A DNA stretch of 64,000 nucleotides from Kitasatospora sp. NBC_01266 (lineage in GTDB: Bacteria; Actinomycetota; Actinomycetes; Streptomycetales; Streptomycetaceae): the NCBI RefSeq assembly GCF_036242395.1, contig NZ_CP108458.1, forward strand, positions 7,564,001 through 7,628,000. Direction: 5' to 3'. Positions 25,497-33,935 of this stretch are shown in pieces. The notes under the pieces were generated by a model. The model ran no database searches. It saw only the letters and a program-made list of their open reading frames with translations, and was not told the origin of the DNA. Position 1 is the stretch's first letter. Each line of letters begins with the position of its first letter. A program made the translations under genes and the position numbers.

Positions 25497-26828
25497 CTAC
25501 TCCGGGTCGGCCGCCAGCATCCGCCGGACCTGCTCCAGCAGCGCGCTCGCGTCCGGACCGGTCCGGGTCAGGGCCTGCTCCTCGCTGCCCCGCAGGGCGT
25601 CCGCGATCTCCTTGAACTGGGCGTCCCAGTCGTTCTGGTAGACCTGCTCGTGCTCCTCGGCCGCGGTCTGCTGGCGCAGGCCCACGGTGCGGTCGACCAC
25701 CTTGCCGATCAGCGCGGTCATCCCGAACGAGAAGAGCCCGAGCACCAGCACCGCCACCAGCTGGCGCCCCAGCAGGTCCCAACCGCCGCCGTAGAAGACG
25801 CCCTTCTTGCCGGTCATCGCGCCGGTGGCCGCCAGGCCCACCATCACCATGCCGAACAGCCCGCCCCAGCCGTGGATGCCGACCACGTCCAGCGTGTCGT
25901 CCACCCCGAAGCGGTACTTCCAGCTGATCGCGAAGGCGCAGGTCAGACCGGCCAGGAAGCCGATCACCGTGGCCCAGGCCAGGCTGACGCCACCGGCCAG
26001 CGGGGTCATCGCGACCATTCCGGTGACCGCGCCCATGCACATGTCCAGCAGGCCGACCTTGCGAGCCCGCAGCCAGACGGTCAGCGCCCAGCCGGCCATC
26101 GCGGCGCCCGCCGCCAGCTGGGTGTTCATCACGCCCATCGCGGCCGCGCCCGGAGTCCCCAGCGAGGAGCCGGTGTTGAAGCCGAACCAGCCGAACCAGA
26201 GCAGCGAAAGCCCGACCACGACCAGCGGCAGGTTGTGCGGCCGGATCCTGGTCCGCTCGAAGTCCTGCCGCTTGCCGGCCACCAGGGCCAGCGCCAACCC
26301 GGCCGCGCCCGAGCTCAGTTCGACGACCGTGCCACCGGAGAAGTCGACCGCGCCGACCTGCCGGGCGACCCAGCCGTCCGGCGAGAACACCCAGTGCGCC
26401 ATCGGGATGTAGACCAGCAGTGTCCAGGCGCAGACGAAGGCGATCCAGCCGCGCATCGTCGCCCGACCGGCGACCGAGCCGCTGATCAGCGCGACGGTCA
26501 CGATGGCGAACGACATGTGGAAGACCGAGAAGGCCACGGTCGGCACGCCCGCGGTGGCGCTGTCCATGCCGACCCCGGACATGAACAGGTGGTCCACGCC
26601 GCCGATCACGCCGAGCCCGCCGGCGTCCTCGCCGAAGGCCAACGAGTAGCCGACGGTGAACCAGATGATGGTCACCAGGACCACGCAGACGAAGCACATC
26701 TTGAGCATGGCGATGACCTGACCGGTCCTCACCATGCCGCCGTAGAAGAAGGCCAGGCCCGGTGCCATCAGCAGCACCATGGCGGCGGCCATCATCAGCC
26801 AGGCGGAGTTGCCCGAGTCGAGCATCAC
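25497..26828 (-). CDS. amt: Ammonium transporter, second copy
   Basis: This 443-residue Amt/Rh-family channel has about eleven membrane segments. The pore histidines are present in PMAHWVFSPDGW and DVVGIHGWGG, and the family signature FYGGMVRTG and FGWFGFNTGS are seen. It mediates ammonium entry across the plasma membrane. The C-terminal cytoplasmic tail is longer than usual, about 60 residues and acidic. Its start overlaps the stop of the upstream amt gene by 4 bases, and it is the last gene of the urease-amt run. No glnK/glnB gene accompanies it, although amt and glnK usually travel together in actinobacteria. Confidence 0.96.
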   Translation of the reverse strand: MMLDSGNSAWLMMAAAMVLLMAPGLAFFYGGMVRTGQVIAMLKMCFVCVVLVTIIWFTVGYSLAFGEDAGGLGVIGGVDHLFMSGVGMDSATAGVPTVAFSVFHMSFAIVTVALISGSVAGRATMRGWIAFVCAWTLLVYIPMAHWVFSPDGWVARQVGAVDFSGGTVVELSSGAAGLALALVAGKRQDFERTRIRPHNLPLVVVGLSLLWFGWFGFNTGSSLGTPGAAAMGVMNTQLAAGAAMAGWALTVWLRARKVGLLDMCMGAVTGMVAMTPLAGGVSLAWATVIGFLAGLTCAFAISWKYRFGVDDTLDVVGIHGWGGLFGMVMVGLAATGAMTGKKGVFYGGGWDLLGRQLVAVLVLGLFSFGMTALIGKVVDRTVGLRQQTAAEEHEQVYQNDWDAQFKEIADALRGSEEQALTRTGPDASALLEQVRRMLAADPE

Positions 26829-28201
26829 TTCTCCTGATCCCGGCGCACCAGCACCTCGCGGAGTTCGGCGAGCAACCGGTGGTCGGCGGCGGCGGCGCCG
26901 CCGTCGGTGCCGGCCGCACCGACGGTCACCGGCACCCGGGCCGCCAGCAGGCGGTCACGGATCTCGGAGACCGTCTCGTCGTCATAGGCCTGCTCCTCCT
27001 CCTGGCCGGGGACGTGCTCGTACTCCTCGTCCGCGCGGAAGCCGACGGTCTTCTCGACCACCTTGGCGATCAGCCAGGTCGCCGCGAAGGAGAACGCCGC
27101 ACAGGCCACCACCGCGACGGCCTGGCGCCAGAGCAGGCCGAGGCCGCCGCCGTAGAACAGGCCCTTCTTGCCGCTCATCTGGACGGTGGCGAACAGGCCG
27201 ATGGCCAGCGTCCCGACGATGCCGCCGAAGCCGTGCACGCCGACCACGTCGAGGGTGTCGTCGTAGCCCATCCGGTACTTGAAGTTGATCGCGAACGCGC
27301 AGACCACGCCGGCGATGAAGCCGACCGCCAGCGCGCCGACCGGCGAGATCTCACCGCAGGACGGGGTGATCGCCACCATGCCCGCGACGGCCGCGCCGGC
27401 CACCCCGAGCATCTCCACGTGGCCGAGCTTCCACTTCTCGATCAGCGGCCAGCCCACCATCGCGCCGGCGGCGGCGAGTTGGGTGTTGAGGAAGGCCATC
27501 GGGGCGGTGCCGCCGGTCTGCAGCGCGGAGCCGGCGTTGAAGCCGAACCAGCCGAACCAGAGCAGTGCCAGGCCGATCACCACCAGCGGCAGGTTGTGCG
27601 GGCGGATGGTCTCCCGCTCGAAGTCCTTGCGCTTGCGCACCACGATCGCCACCGCCAGCCCGGCCGCGCCGGAGTTGATCTCCACCGGCAGGCCGCCGGC
27701 GAAGTCCAGCGCGCCGAGGTGCGCGGGCACCCAGCCGTCCGGCGCGAACACCCAGTGCGCCAGCGGCACGTAGACCAGCAGGGTCCAGGCGATCGCGAAC
27801 CAGACCCAGCCGCGCATGGTGGCCCGGCCGGCGATCGAACCGCTGATCAGCGCCACGGTGATGATCGCGAAGGCCATCTGGAAGCAGGAGAAGATGACGG
27901 TCGGGATGCCCGTGCTGCCTTGCAGGCTGGTCATGCCGATGTCGTGCATCATCCAGTGCTCGGGGGTGCCGATCAGGCCGTAGCCGCCGACGTCCTTGCC
28001 GAAGGCGAGGCTGTAGCCGATGGCCAGCCAGAGCAGCGTGACGATGGCCAGGCAGACGAAGCTCATCTTCAGCATGACCAGCACGTGCTTGGTCTTGACC
28101 ATGCCGCCGTAGAAGAAGGCGAGGCCGGGCGTCATCAGCAGCACCATCGCGGTACTGGCCATCAGCCAGGCGGTGTTGCCCGTGTCGATTGAGGTAGGCA
28201 T
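26825..28201 (-). CDS. amt: Ammonium transporter, first copy
   Basis: A 458-residue Amt-family protein with the same motifs as its downstream neighbour: FYGGMVKTK, PLAHWVFAPDGW, FGWFGFNAGS and VVGVHGFGG, with both pore histidines. The two paralogues are clearly related but far from identical, so the duplication is old. The C-terminal tail has EEEQAYDDETVSEIRDRLLA and ends in a charged helix, possibly a regulatory interaction surface. The gene follows ureD by 66 bases. That gap is G-rich on the + strand and gives no clear terminator, so co-transcription with the urease genes is likely: urea hydrolysis yields the ammonium these channels carry. Confidence 0.96.
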   Translation of the reverse strand: MPTSIDTGNTAWLMASTAMVLLMTPGLAFFYGGMVKTKHVLVMLKMSFVCLAIVTLLWLAIGYSLAFGKDVGGYGLIGTPEHWMMHDIGMTSLQGSTGIPTVIFSCFQMAFAIITVALISGSIAGRATMRGWVWFAIAWTLLVYVPLAHWVFAPDGWVPAHLGALDFAGGLPVEINSGAAGLAVAIVVRKRKDFERETIRPHNLPLVVIGLALLWFGWFGFNAGSALQTGGTAPMAFLNTQLAAAGAMVGWPLIEKWKLGHVEMLGVAGAAVAGMVAITPSCGEISPVGALAVGFIAGVVCAFAINFKYRMGYDDTLDVVGVHGFGGIVGTLAIGLFATVQMSGKKGLFYGGGLGLLWRQAVAVVACAAFSFAATWLIAKVVEKTVGFRADEEYEHVPGQEEEQAYDDETVSEIRDRLLAARVPVTVGAAGTDGGAAAADHRLLAELREVLVRRDQEK

Positions 28202-28267
28202 CCGAAGTCTCTCTGCGGGGACGGGGATTGGGGACGGGGATGAGGGGTGGAAGCGGGGGACTGGGGG

Positions 28268-29218
28268 TCAGGCCTTGCGGATCACCGGAGCCGGCACGCC
28301 GATCAGCAGCCGCCGCACGGCGTCCCAGGCGCGCAGCAGGGCCGCGCCGACGGCGGGGGAGTCGTCGCCCAGCACCCGCAGCCAGGCCCCGGTGTCCTCG
28401 GGCAGCACGCTCGCGCCGTACAGCAGCCCGCAGTCGGCCAGCGCCTCGTGCAGGGTGTCGGCGACCAGCGCGGCGGGCGCCAGCGGTGTCACCACGAAGA
28501 ACCCGGCGACCAGGTCGTGGCGGCCCAGCACAGCCGGTCCGCCGACCCCCGAGGCCGAGCCGCCCGAGGCCGGGCCGCCCGGTTCCAGCCGTACGGTGTC
28601 CAGGGCGAACAGCCGGCCGTCGGGCCGGCGCCACTCCAGGTCGGCGGCGAACACCTGGTACGCGTTGCGCTCGCCGCGGGCCAGCCGCCCGGCCAGCACG
28701 GTCTCGGCGGCCAGCACGGTGGCCGAGGGGTCGACCGTGATCACCGTGCGCTGGTAGAAGCGCGAGTCGCGGTACGGGATGGTCGGCTCGGGCAGGTACT
28801 CGACGTAGGCGCCCGCGTCGGCGGTCAGGAAGACCTGCTGGGTCGCGTAGTCGGCGTCCATCCGGTGGACCTTGGTGGCCGCCTGGGTGGTGAGGTGCAC
28901 CGCCGTGTCCGCACCGCAGCGCAGGTCCAGGCGCAGCCGGTCGGCCTGCACGATGCCGCCGCCGGTGGACATCAGATAGGTGATCGCCAGGTCCGGGCGG
29001 CCCGGGTCGAAGTACAGCGGGCGCATGATCTGCAGCGGCGACTTCTGGTAGTGGCTCACCAACTCCGTTCGGCCACCGCGCTGTTCGAAGCCGAGTTCGA
29101 GCAGGCCGACCTTGCCGGGCGCACCGACGCCGAGCGCGTCCGGCCGGCCCGCGTACCGCCGCAGCTGGGCGGGGACGCGAGCCGGCTCGTAGTGCGCGGG
29201 CGCCAGCCGGACCGTCAC
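28268..29218 (-). CDS. ureD: Urease accessory protein UreD
   Basis: 316 residues from a GTG that overlaps the ureG stop by 4 bases. Family landmarks are GFEQRGGRTELVSHYQKSPLQIMRPLYF, the glycine-rich STGGGIVQADRLRLDLRCG and TTQAATKVHRMD. Together with UreF and UreG, UreD docks on apo-urease and is thought to provide the nickel tunnel during maturation. It is the last urease gene in the operon. The frame is open upstream across ureG, but that extension is only a shadow of ureG in another frame. Confidence 0.95.
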   Translation of the reverse strand: MTVRLAPAHYEPARVPAQLRRYAGRPDALGVGAPGKVGLLELGFEQRGGRTELVSHYQKSPLQIMRPLYFDPGRPDLAITYLMSTGGGIVQADRLRLDLRCGADTAVHLTTQAATKVHRMDADYATQQVFLTADAGAYVEYLPEPTIPYRDSRFYQRTVITVDPSATVLAAETVLAGRLARGERNAYQVFAADLEWRRPDGRLFALDTVRLEPGGPASGGSASGVGGPAVLGRHDLVAGFFVVTPLAPAALVADTLHEALADCGLLYGASVLPEDTGAWLRVLGDDSPAVGAALLRAWDAVRRLLIGVPAPVIRKA

Positions 29219-29835
29219 GCGGGGACCCTGCGGTAGCTCTCCAGCAGATCGGCGACCTGCTCGATGCCCGCGCCGGTCAGGCTGTTGGTGAGCACCACCG
29301 GGCGGCCCTCGCGGACCCGGTCCGCGTCGGCGGACATCACCGTGAGGTCGCACCGCACGTACCGGGCGATGTCCACCTTGTTGATCACCAGCACGTCCGA
29401 GTCGGTGATCCCCGGGCCTCGCTTGCGGGGCATCTTCTCGCCCTCGGCGGTGTCCAGCACGAAGAAGAACATGTCGACCAGCGCCGGACTGAAGGTCAGC
29501 GTCAGATTGTCGCCGCCCGACTCGTAGAGCAGCGTGTCGATGTCCGGGAAGCGTTCCAGGAGTTCGGCGCCGGCCGCCAGGTTCATCGTCGGGTCGTCGC
29601 GGACCGCGGTGTGCGGGCAGGCACCGGTCTCCACGCCCACCACCCGCTCGGGGTCCAGCAGTCCGGCCAGGTTGCGGCGCACGTGCTGGGCGTCCTCCTG
29701 GGTGTAGATGTCGTTGGTGACCACCGCCGGGCGCCGGCCCCGGGCGATCAGGACCGGCACCAGGGCCTCGATCAGCGCCGTCTTGCCGGAGCCCACCGGC
29801 CCGGCGATGCCCACCCGGAGCACGTCGTCCGTCAT
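29215..29835 (-). CDS. ureG: Urease accessory GTPase UreG
   Basis: 206 residues, the usual size. The P-loop is GPVGSGKTALI at residues 12-22. The SIMIBI-class signatures NDIYTQEDAQ, GVETGACPHTA (Cys-Pro-His nickel site) and NKVDIARYV (base recognition) are all present. UreG binds GTP and nickel and delivers nickel to urease in the UreD-UreF-UreG complex. There is no UreE in this operon; the His-rich CbiX-like protein upstream may serve as the metal donor. A 45-base gap separates it from ureF. Confidence 0.97.
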   Translation of the reverse strand: MTDDVLRVGIAGPVGSGKTALIEALVPVLIARGRRPAVVTNDIYTQEDAQHVRRNLAGLLDPERVVGVETGACPHTAVRDDPTMNLAAGAELLERFPDIDTLLYESGGDNLTLTFSPALVDMFFFVLDTAEGEKMPRKRGPGITDSDVLVINKVDIARYVRCDLTVMSADADRVREGRPVVLTNSLTGAGIEQVADLLESYRRVPA

Positions 29836-29880
29836 GTCGTTCCTTCTCCCTCACTGCTGGGCAACTGTTCTGATGGCGGC

Positions 29881-30576
29881 TCAGGAAGCGAACATCCTGG
29901 CCTCCGCCCGCTCGTGGCGGGCCGACATGGCGTCGGCGATCGGCACGCAGCCGCCCAGGTCCGCCAACTCCCGCCGCAGCGCGTCCCCGGTGACCTCCTT
30001 GATCACCGGCGCGATCCCGCGCAGCGTGCTCTGGGCCCGCCGGTGGTCGGTCAGCCGCAGCCGCAGCGCCGCCGAGACGAAGCTGACCGAGAAGGCGAAC
30101 AGGTCGCTCGCCACCGCCTGTTCGGCCGCCACCCCGCCGGCCGCGTACGCCACCCCGGCGGCCACCGCCTGGCAGCCGGGCGAGCGCTTGGCCGTCACCA
30201 GCTCGGCATAGCGCTCCAACGCCTCCCCGCCCAGGGCCAGTTGGGCGGTGTCCAGCAGCTGCCGCCCGGTCCGGACGGCGGCCAGCCGCAGCTCGCGGTT
30301 GAGCTTGCCGGCGAACAGTCGCTGGTCCACCTCGGCCACGGCCGCCCAGTCCCCGTCCAGGGCCGCCCGGTTGGCCAGCGCGAGCGCGGTGGCGTCCGCC
30401 GGGCCGACCGCGTGGCGCAGCAGGTCGACCAGCAGCTCCGGCATGCTCCGCTGGTCCACCCGCTTGGCCTGCAGATAGCCCTCCAGGCCGTGCGAGAGGG
30501 TGTAGAGGCCGCTGGGGAAGGCGGAGTCGGTCAGCTGCAGGCTGACCAGCAGGGCGTCCAGCGCGGTGGCGGTCAC
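29881..30576 (-). CDS. ureF: Urease accessory protein UreF
   Basis: 231 residues, all-helical. The N-terminus has LLVSLQLTDSAFPSGLYTLSHGLEGYL, the family's most conserved stretch. UreF bridges UreD and UreG and acts as a checkpoint for GTP hydrolysis in nickel insertion. It starts with GTG overlapping the ureC stop by 4 bases, so it is translationally coupled to the structural subunit. The C-terminus ends in RHERAEARMFAS, matching the conserved R/F tail that orders on binding UreG. Confidence 0.95.
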   Translation of the reverse strand: MTATALDALLVSLQLTDSAFPSGLYTLSHGLEGYLQAKRVDQRSMPELLVDLLRHAVGPADATALALANRAALDGDWAAVAEVDQRLFAGKLNRELRLAAVRTGRQLLDTAQLALGGEALERYAELVTAKRSPGCQAVAAGVAYAAGGVAAEQAVASDLFAFSVSFVSAALRLRLTDHRRAQSTLRGIAPVIKEVTGDALRRELADLGGCVPIADAMSARHERAEARMFAS

Positions 30577-32297
30577 GCGAGGTAGAACAGGTGGTTGAGC
30601 GGCAGCGTCTCGGCCGGCGCGATGGTGGCCGGGACGCCGTCCAGGGTGACCCTGTAGGTCTCCGGGTCGACCTCGATCCGCGGTGTGGCGTCGTTGCGCA
30701 CCATGTGCTGCTTGCCCACCGTGCGGCAGCTCCGGACCGGCAACACCCGGCTTTCCAGGCCGAGTTCGGCGGGAACCCCGCGCTCGACAGCCGCCTGCGA
30801 CATGAACGAGACCCGGGTGGCCTGCCGGGCCCTGCCGTAGGCGCCGTACATCGGGCGGTAGTAGATCGGCTGGGTGGTCGGCAGCGAGGCGTTCGGGTCG
30901 CCCATCAGCGCCCAGTTGACCATGCCGCCCTTGATCACCAACTTGGGCTTGGCGGCGAAGGAGTTGATCGGCCAGAGCACGATGTCGGCCAGCTTGCCCG
31001 ACTCCAGCGAGCCGATGTACTCGGCGGTGCCGGAGGCGATCGCCGGGTTGATGGTGAGCTTGGCCAGGTAGCGCAGCACCCGGAAGTTGTCGTTGCGCTC
31101 CCTGTCGCCGGCCAGCTTGCCGCGCTGGTCCTTGCAGTGGTGCGCGGTCTGGAAGGCCCGCGCGAAGGACTCGCCGATCCGGCCCATCGCCTGCGAGTCC
31201 GAGGAGAAGATGCTGATCACGCCCTCGTCGTGGAGCACCGTCTCGGCCGCCACCGTCTCGCAGCGCACCCGGGAGTCGGCGAACGCGACGTCCTCGGGGA
31301 TGTGGTGGCTCAGGTGGTGGCAGACCATCACCATGTCGAGCAGCTCGTCGATCGAGTTGACGGTGTAGGGCAGGGTCGGATTCGTCGACGAGGGCAGCAC
31401 GTTGGGCTCCCCGGCGATCCGCATGATGTCCGGGGCGTGGCCGCCGCCCGCGCCCTCGGTGTGGAAGGTGTGGATGGTGCGGCCGTCGATCGCCGACAGG
31501 GTGTCCTCGTAGAAGCCGGACTCGTTGAGCGTGTCGGTGTGGATCGCCACCTGCACGTCGTACTCGTCGGCCACCTTGAGCGCGGTGTCGATCGCGGCCG
31601 GGGTGGTGCCCCAGTCCTCGTGGATCTTCAGGCCGCAGACGCCCGCCTCGACCTGCTCGCGCAGCGCCTCGGGCAGCGAGGCGTTGCCCTTGCCGAGCAG
31701 GCCGACGTTGACCGGCAGGTCCTCCACTGCCTGGTACATCCGCCCGATGTTCCAGGGACCGGGCGTGCAGGTGGTGCCGTTGGTGCCGTCGGTCGGGCCG
31801 GTGCCGCCGCCGATCAGCGTGGTGATGCCGTTGCTCAGGCCCTCCTGGACCTGCTGCGGGGCGATGAAGTGGATGTGGGTGTCGATGCCTCCGGCCGTGG
31901 CGATCAGGTGCTCGCCGGAGATCACCTCGGTGCCCGGACCGATCACCAGTTTCGGGTGAACTCCGCTCTGCAGGCGCGGATTTCCCGCTTTGCCGACCGC
32001 GGTGATGAAGCCGTCCCGGACACCGATGTCGCCCTTGACGACGCCGAGCACCGGGTCCAGCACCACCACGTTGGTGATCACCAGGTCGAGCGCGCCGTGC
32101 AGGTTGGTGGCCGCCGGATCCTGGGCCATGCCGTCCCGGATGCCCTTGCCGCCGCCGTAGACGGCCTCGTCGCCGTAGTGGCCCTGGTTGTGGTCCCGTT
32201 CGACCTCGACCACCAGGTTGGTGTCAGCCAGGTGGAAGCGGTCGCCGACCGTGGGGCCGAACAGATCGGTGTACTGCCTGCGGGGGATGACCGCCAT
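30573..32297 (-). CDS. ureC: Urease alpha subunit UreC
   Basis: 574 residues, close to the normal 567-573. The nickel-binding HIHF, the carbamylated lysine in GLKIHEDWG, the HTDTLNESGF metal histidines, HTFHTEGAGGGHAPD and the mobile flap CHHLSHHIPEDVAFADSR with the active-site cysteine are all visible, so the enzyme should be functional once loaded with nickel. It hydrolyses urea to ammonia and carbamate in the cytoplasm. The ATG overlaps the ureB stop as TGATG. The next gene, ureF, overlaps its end. Confidence 0.98.
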   Translation of the reverse strand: MAVIPRRQYTDLFGPTVGDRFHLADTNLVVEVERDHNQGHYGDEAVYGGGKGIRDGMAQDPAATNLHGALDLVITNVVVLDPVLGVVKGDIGVRDGFITAVGKAGNPRLQSGVHPKLVIGPGTEVISGEHLIATAGGIDTHIHFIAPQQVQEGLSNGITTLIGGGTGPTDGTNGTTCTPGPWNIGRMYQAVEDLPVNVGLLGKGNASLPEALREQVEAGVCGLKIHEDWGTTPAAIDTALKVADEYDVQVAIHTDTLNESGFYEDTLSAIDGRTIHTFHTEGAGGGHAPDIMRIAGEPNVLPSSTNPTLPYTVNSIDELLDMVMVCHHLSHHIPEDVAFADSRVRCETVAAETVLHDEGVISIFSSDSQAMGRIGESFARAFQTAHHCKDQRGKLAGDRERNDNFRVLRYLAKLTINPAIASGTAEYIGSLESGKLADIVLWPINSFAAKPKLVIKGGMVNWALMGDPNASLPTTQPIYYRPMYGAYGRARQATRVSFMSQAAVERGVPAELGLESRVLPVRSCRTVGKQHMVRNDATPRIEVDPETYRVTLDGVPATIAPAETLPLNHLFYLA

Positions 32298-32731
32298 CAG
32301 AGTTCGCCCTCCTGGTGCTGCTGCTGATCCTGCTGGAACGGGCCCGGCGCGGGCTCCAGGCGCGCGCCGCTGAAGCCCAGTTCCACCGCACGCCGTATCG
32401 CCCTGGCCCGGGTGTCGGCCGAGCCGAGTCCGCCGTCGACCAGTGAGCTGAAGCCGATCAGCCGCCGGTGGCCGGCGAACGCGGCCAACTCCACCTCCCG
32501 GGTGTCGCCGGGCTCGAACCGCACGCCGGTCCCGGCCGGCAGGTCCAGATGCATGCCGAAGGCCTGGTTGCGGTCGAAGTCCAGGGCGCGGTTCACCTCG
32601 AAGAAGTGGTAGTGCGATCCGACCTGCACCGCGCGGTCGCCGGTGTTGCTGACCGCGAGCCTGACCTTGGCACGGCCGGCGTTGATCTCGACCGGTTCGT
32701 CTCCGTACAGGTATCCAGGCCTGCCTGACAT
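32297..32731 (-). CDS. ureB: Urease beta subunit UreB
   Basis: 144 residues from the ATG at 32731. It has the canonical GYLYGDEPVEINAGR start and the core GSHYHFFEVNRALDFDRNQA with AGTGVRFEPGDTREVEL. The C-terminus is longer than in most UreB proteins and ends in a Gln-rich tail (QQDQQQHQEGEL). It packs with UreA and UreC into the (ABC)3 urease trimer. It begins 5 bases after the stop of the CbiX-like gene, so that gene is inserted between ureA and ureB without disrupting coupling. Confidence 0.96.
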   Translation of the reverse strand: MSGRPGYLYGDEPVEINAGRAKVRLAVSNTGDRAVQVGSHYHFFEVNRALDFDRNQAFGMHLDLPAGTGVRFEPGDTREVELAAFAGHRRLIGFSSLVDGGLGSADTRARAIRRAVELGFSGARLEPAPGPFQQDQQQHQEGEL

Positions 32732-32735
32732 GGCG

Positions 32736-33626
32736 TCATCTCTTTTCGGCGGTGGAGTTGGGGTGGTGGTGGGGGTGCGGGTGCTGGTGGTGGTCGGCCG
32801 GCCCGTGCGAATGAGGGAAGCCGTGCCCGTGCTCGGCGTCCAGCCCGGTCGCGATGCCGTCCTCCTGCCGCCGCAACCGGTCCAGCGCACCGGCGACCCG
32901 GGCCCGCAGCACGCCGGCCACGGCCCGCGCCGAGAGCAGCGGCCCACCGTCCTCGCCACCCGCCACCGCCGGCGCGGGGCCGAAGCCGGCCGGCAGCAGC
33001 ACGACCCGTCCGGCGCCGAGCCGGCGGCAGCGCTCGACGCCCTCGGCGAGGTCCGGATCGCCGCCCTCGAAGGCCACTTCCACCCAGCGATGCGTCCGGT
33101 ACTGGCGTACCAGCCGGGCGATCCGGAACAACTCGGCGTCCTCGAACGGTCCGGAGCGGGGAGCGGTGACGAGCACGGCGGTCTGCTCGGTCGCGGCAGA
33201 AGCATTAGCGGAAGCAGCGGAAGCAGCAGCGGCAGTGGCAGCGCGCTCGGCGGCGGCGCGCAACCAGCCGATCAGATGGGCGGGTTCGCCGAACGGAGCG
33301 CAGAGCGCCAGTCGACCGGTCCCGGCCGCCCCGGTGAGCCGGCGCAGCGTCCGGGCGGTGTCGGCGACCAGCCGGGGATCGCGCCCCAAGGTCATCGGCA
33401 CCACGCAGACCGGGCGCTCCGAGCCGGCCAGCGCCCGATCGACGGCGGCCGCCAGCTCCCGGCCCACGCCGACCGCGCCGGCGGCGATCCCATCCCGGAC
33501 CAGCGGACGCAGTCGGTCGGCGGCGCCGCTCTCGTGCCCGCCGACCAGCAGCACCGAGGCGGCCGGAGCTTCCGCCCTGGTGCGCGCGGCGGCGTCCGTG
33601 GCGGCGTTCGCGCAGGCGTGCGGCAT
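32736..33626 (-). CDS. CbiX/sirohydrochlorin-chelatase-like protein with a histidine-rich nickel-type tail, inside the urease operon
   Basis: 296 residues. Two related CbiX-like half-domains can be seen: VLLVGGHESGAADRLRPL with PVCVVPMTLGRDP (about residues 22-105), and VLVTAPRSGPFEDAELFRIA with GAGRVVLLPAGFGPA (about 150-225). The metal histidine of the first motif is kept (GGHES), but the second active-site histidine expected after LGR is missing. The last 35 residues contain about a dozen histidines (HGHGFPHSHG, DHHQHPHPHHH), as in nickel-storing UreE or HypB tails. The gene sits between ureA (4 bases away) and ureB (5 bases away), and ureE is absent. A role as nickel donor or sink for urease is an inference from this context; a tetrapyrrole chelatase role is the alternative. 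Confidence 0.82.
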   Translation of the reverse strand: MPHACANAATDAAARTRAEAPAASVLLVGGHESGAADRLRPLVRDGIAAGAVGVGRELAAAVDRALAGSERPVCVVPMTLGRDPRLVADTARTLRRLTGAAGTGRLALCAPFGEPAHLIGWLRAAAERAATAAAASAASANASAATEQTAVLVTAPRSGPFEDAELFRIARLVRQYRTHRWVEVAFEGGDPDLAEGVERCRRLGAGRVVLLPAGFGPAPAVAGGEDGGPLLSARAVAGVLRARVAGALDRLRRQEDGIATGLDAEHGHGFPHSHGPADHHQHPHPHHHPNSTAEKR

Positions 33627-33629
33627 GGC

Positions 33630-33935
33630 TCAGGCACCGACCGGATCGTGGCAGGAGACCAGCTTGCTGCCGTCCACGAACGCGGCCTCGATCTGCAGCA
33701 GCGGCAGCATCTCCCGCACACCGGGCAGCACCTCGTCGCCGGCGACGATCTTCTTGCCGATCTCCATGCACTCGGCGACGGTCCGGCCGTCCCTGGCGGA
33801 CTCCAGGATCGCCTCGCTGATCAGCGCCACGGCCTCGCTGTAGTTCAGCTTGACCCCGCGATCACGGCGGCGGCGTGCGAGATCGGCCACCACGTAGACG
33901 TAGAGCTTGTCGATCTCCCGTGGGGCGAGATTCAT
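33630..33935 (-). CDS. ureA: Urease gamma subunit UreA
   Basis: 101 residues, matching the family length of about 100. It begins LAPREIDKLYVYVVADLARRRRDRGVKLN and contains the conserved EAVALISEAILE, DGRTVAECMEIGKKI and GVREMLPLLQIEAAFVDG segments. It is the first gene of the urease-amt operon, so the promoter should lie in the 700-base gap upstream. The ATG follows GGAAGGACC. Confidence 0.97.
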   Translation of the reverse strand: MNLAPREIDKLYVYVVADLARRRRDRGVKLNYSEAVALISEAILESARDGRTVAECMEIGKKIVAGDEVLPGVREMLPLLQIEAAFVDGSKLVSCHDPVGA

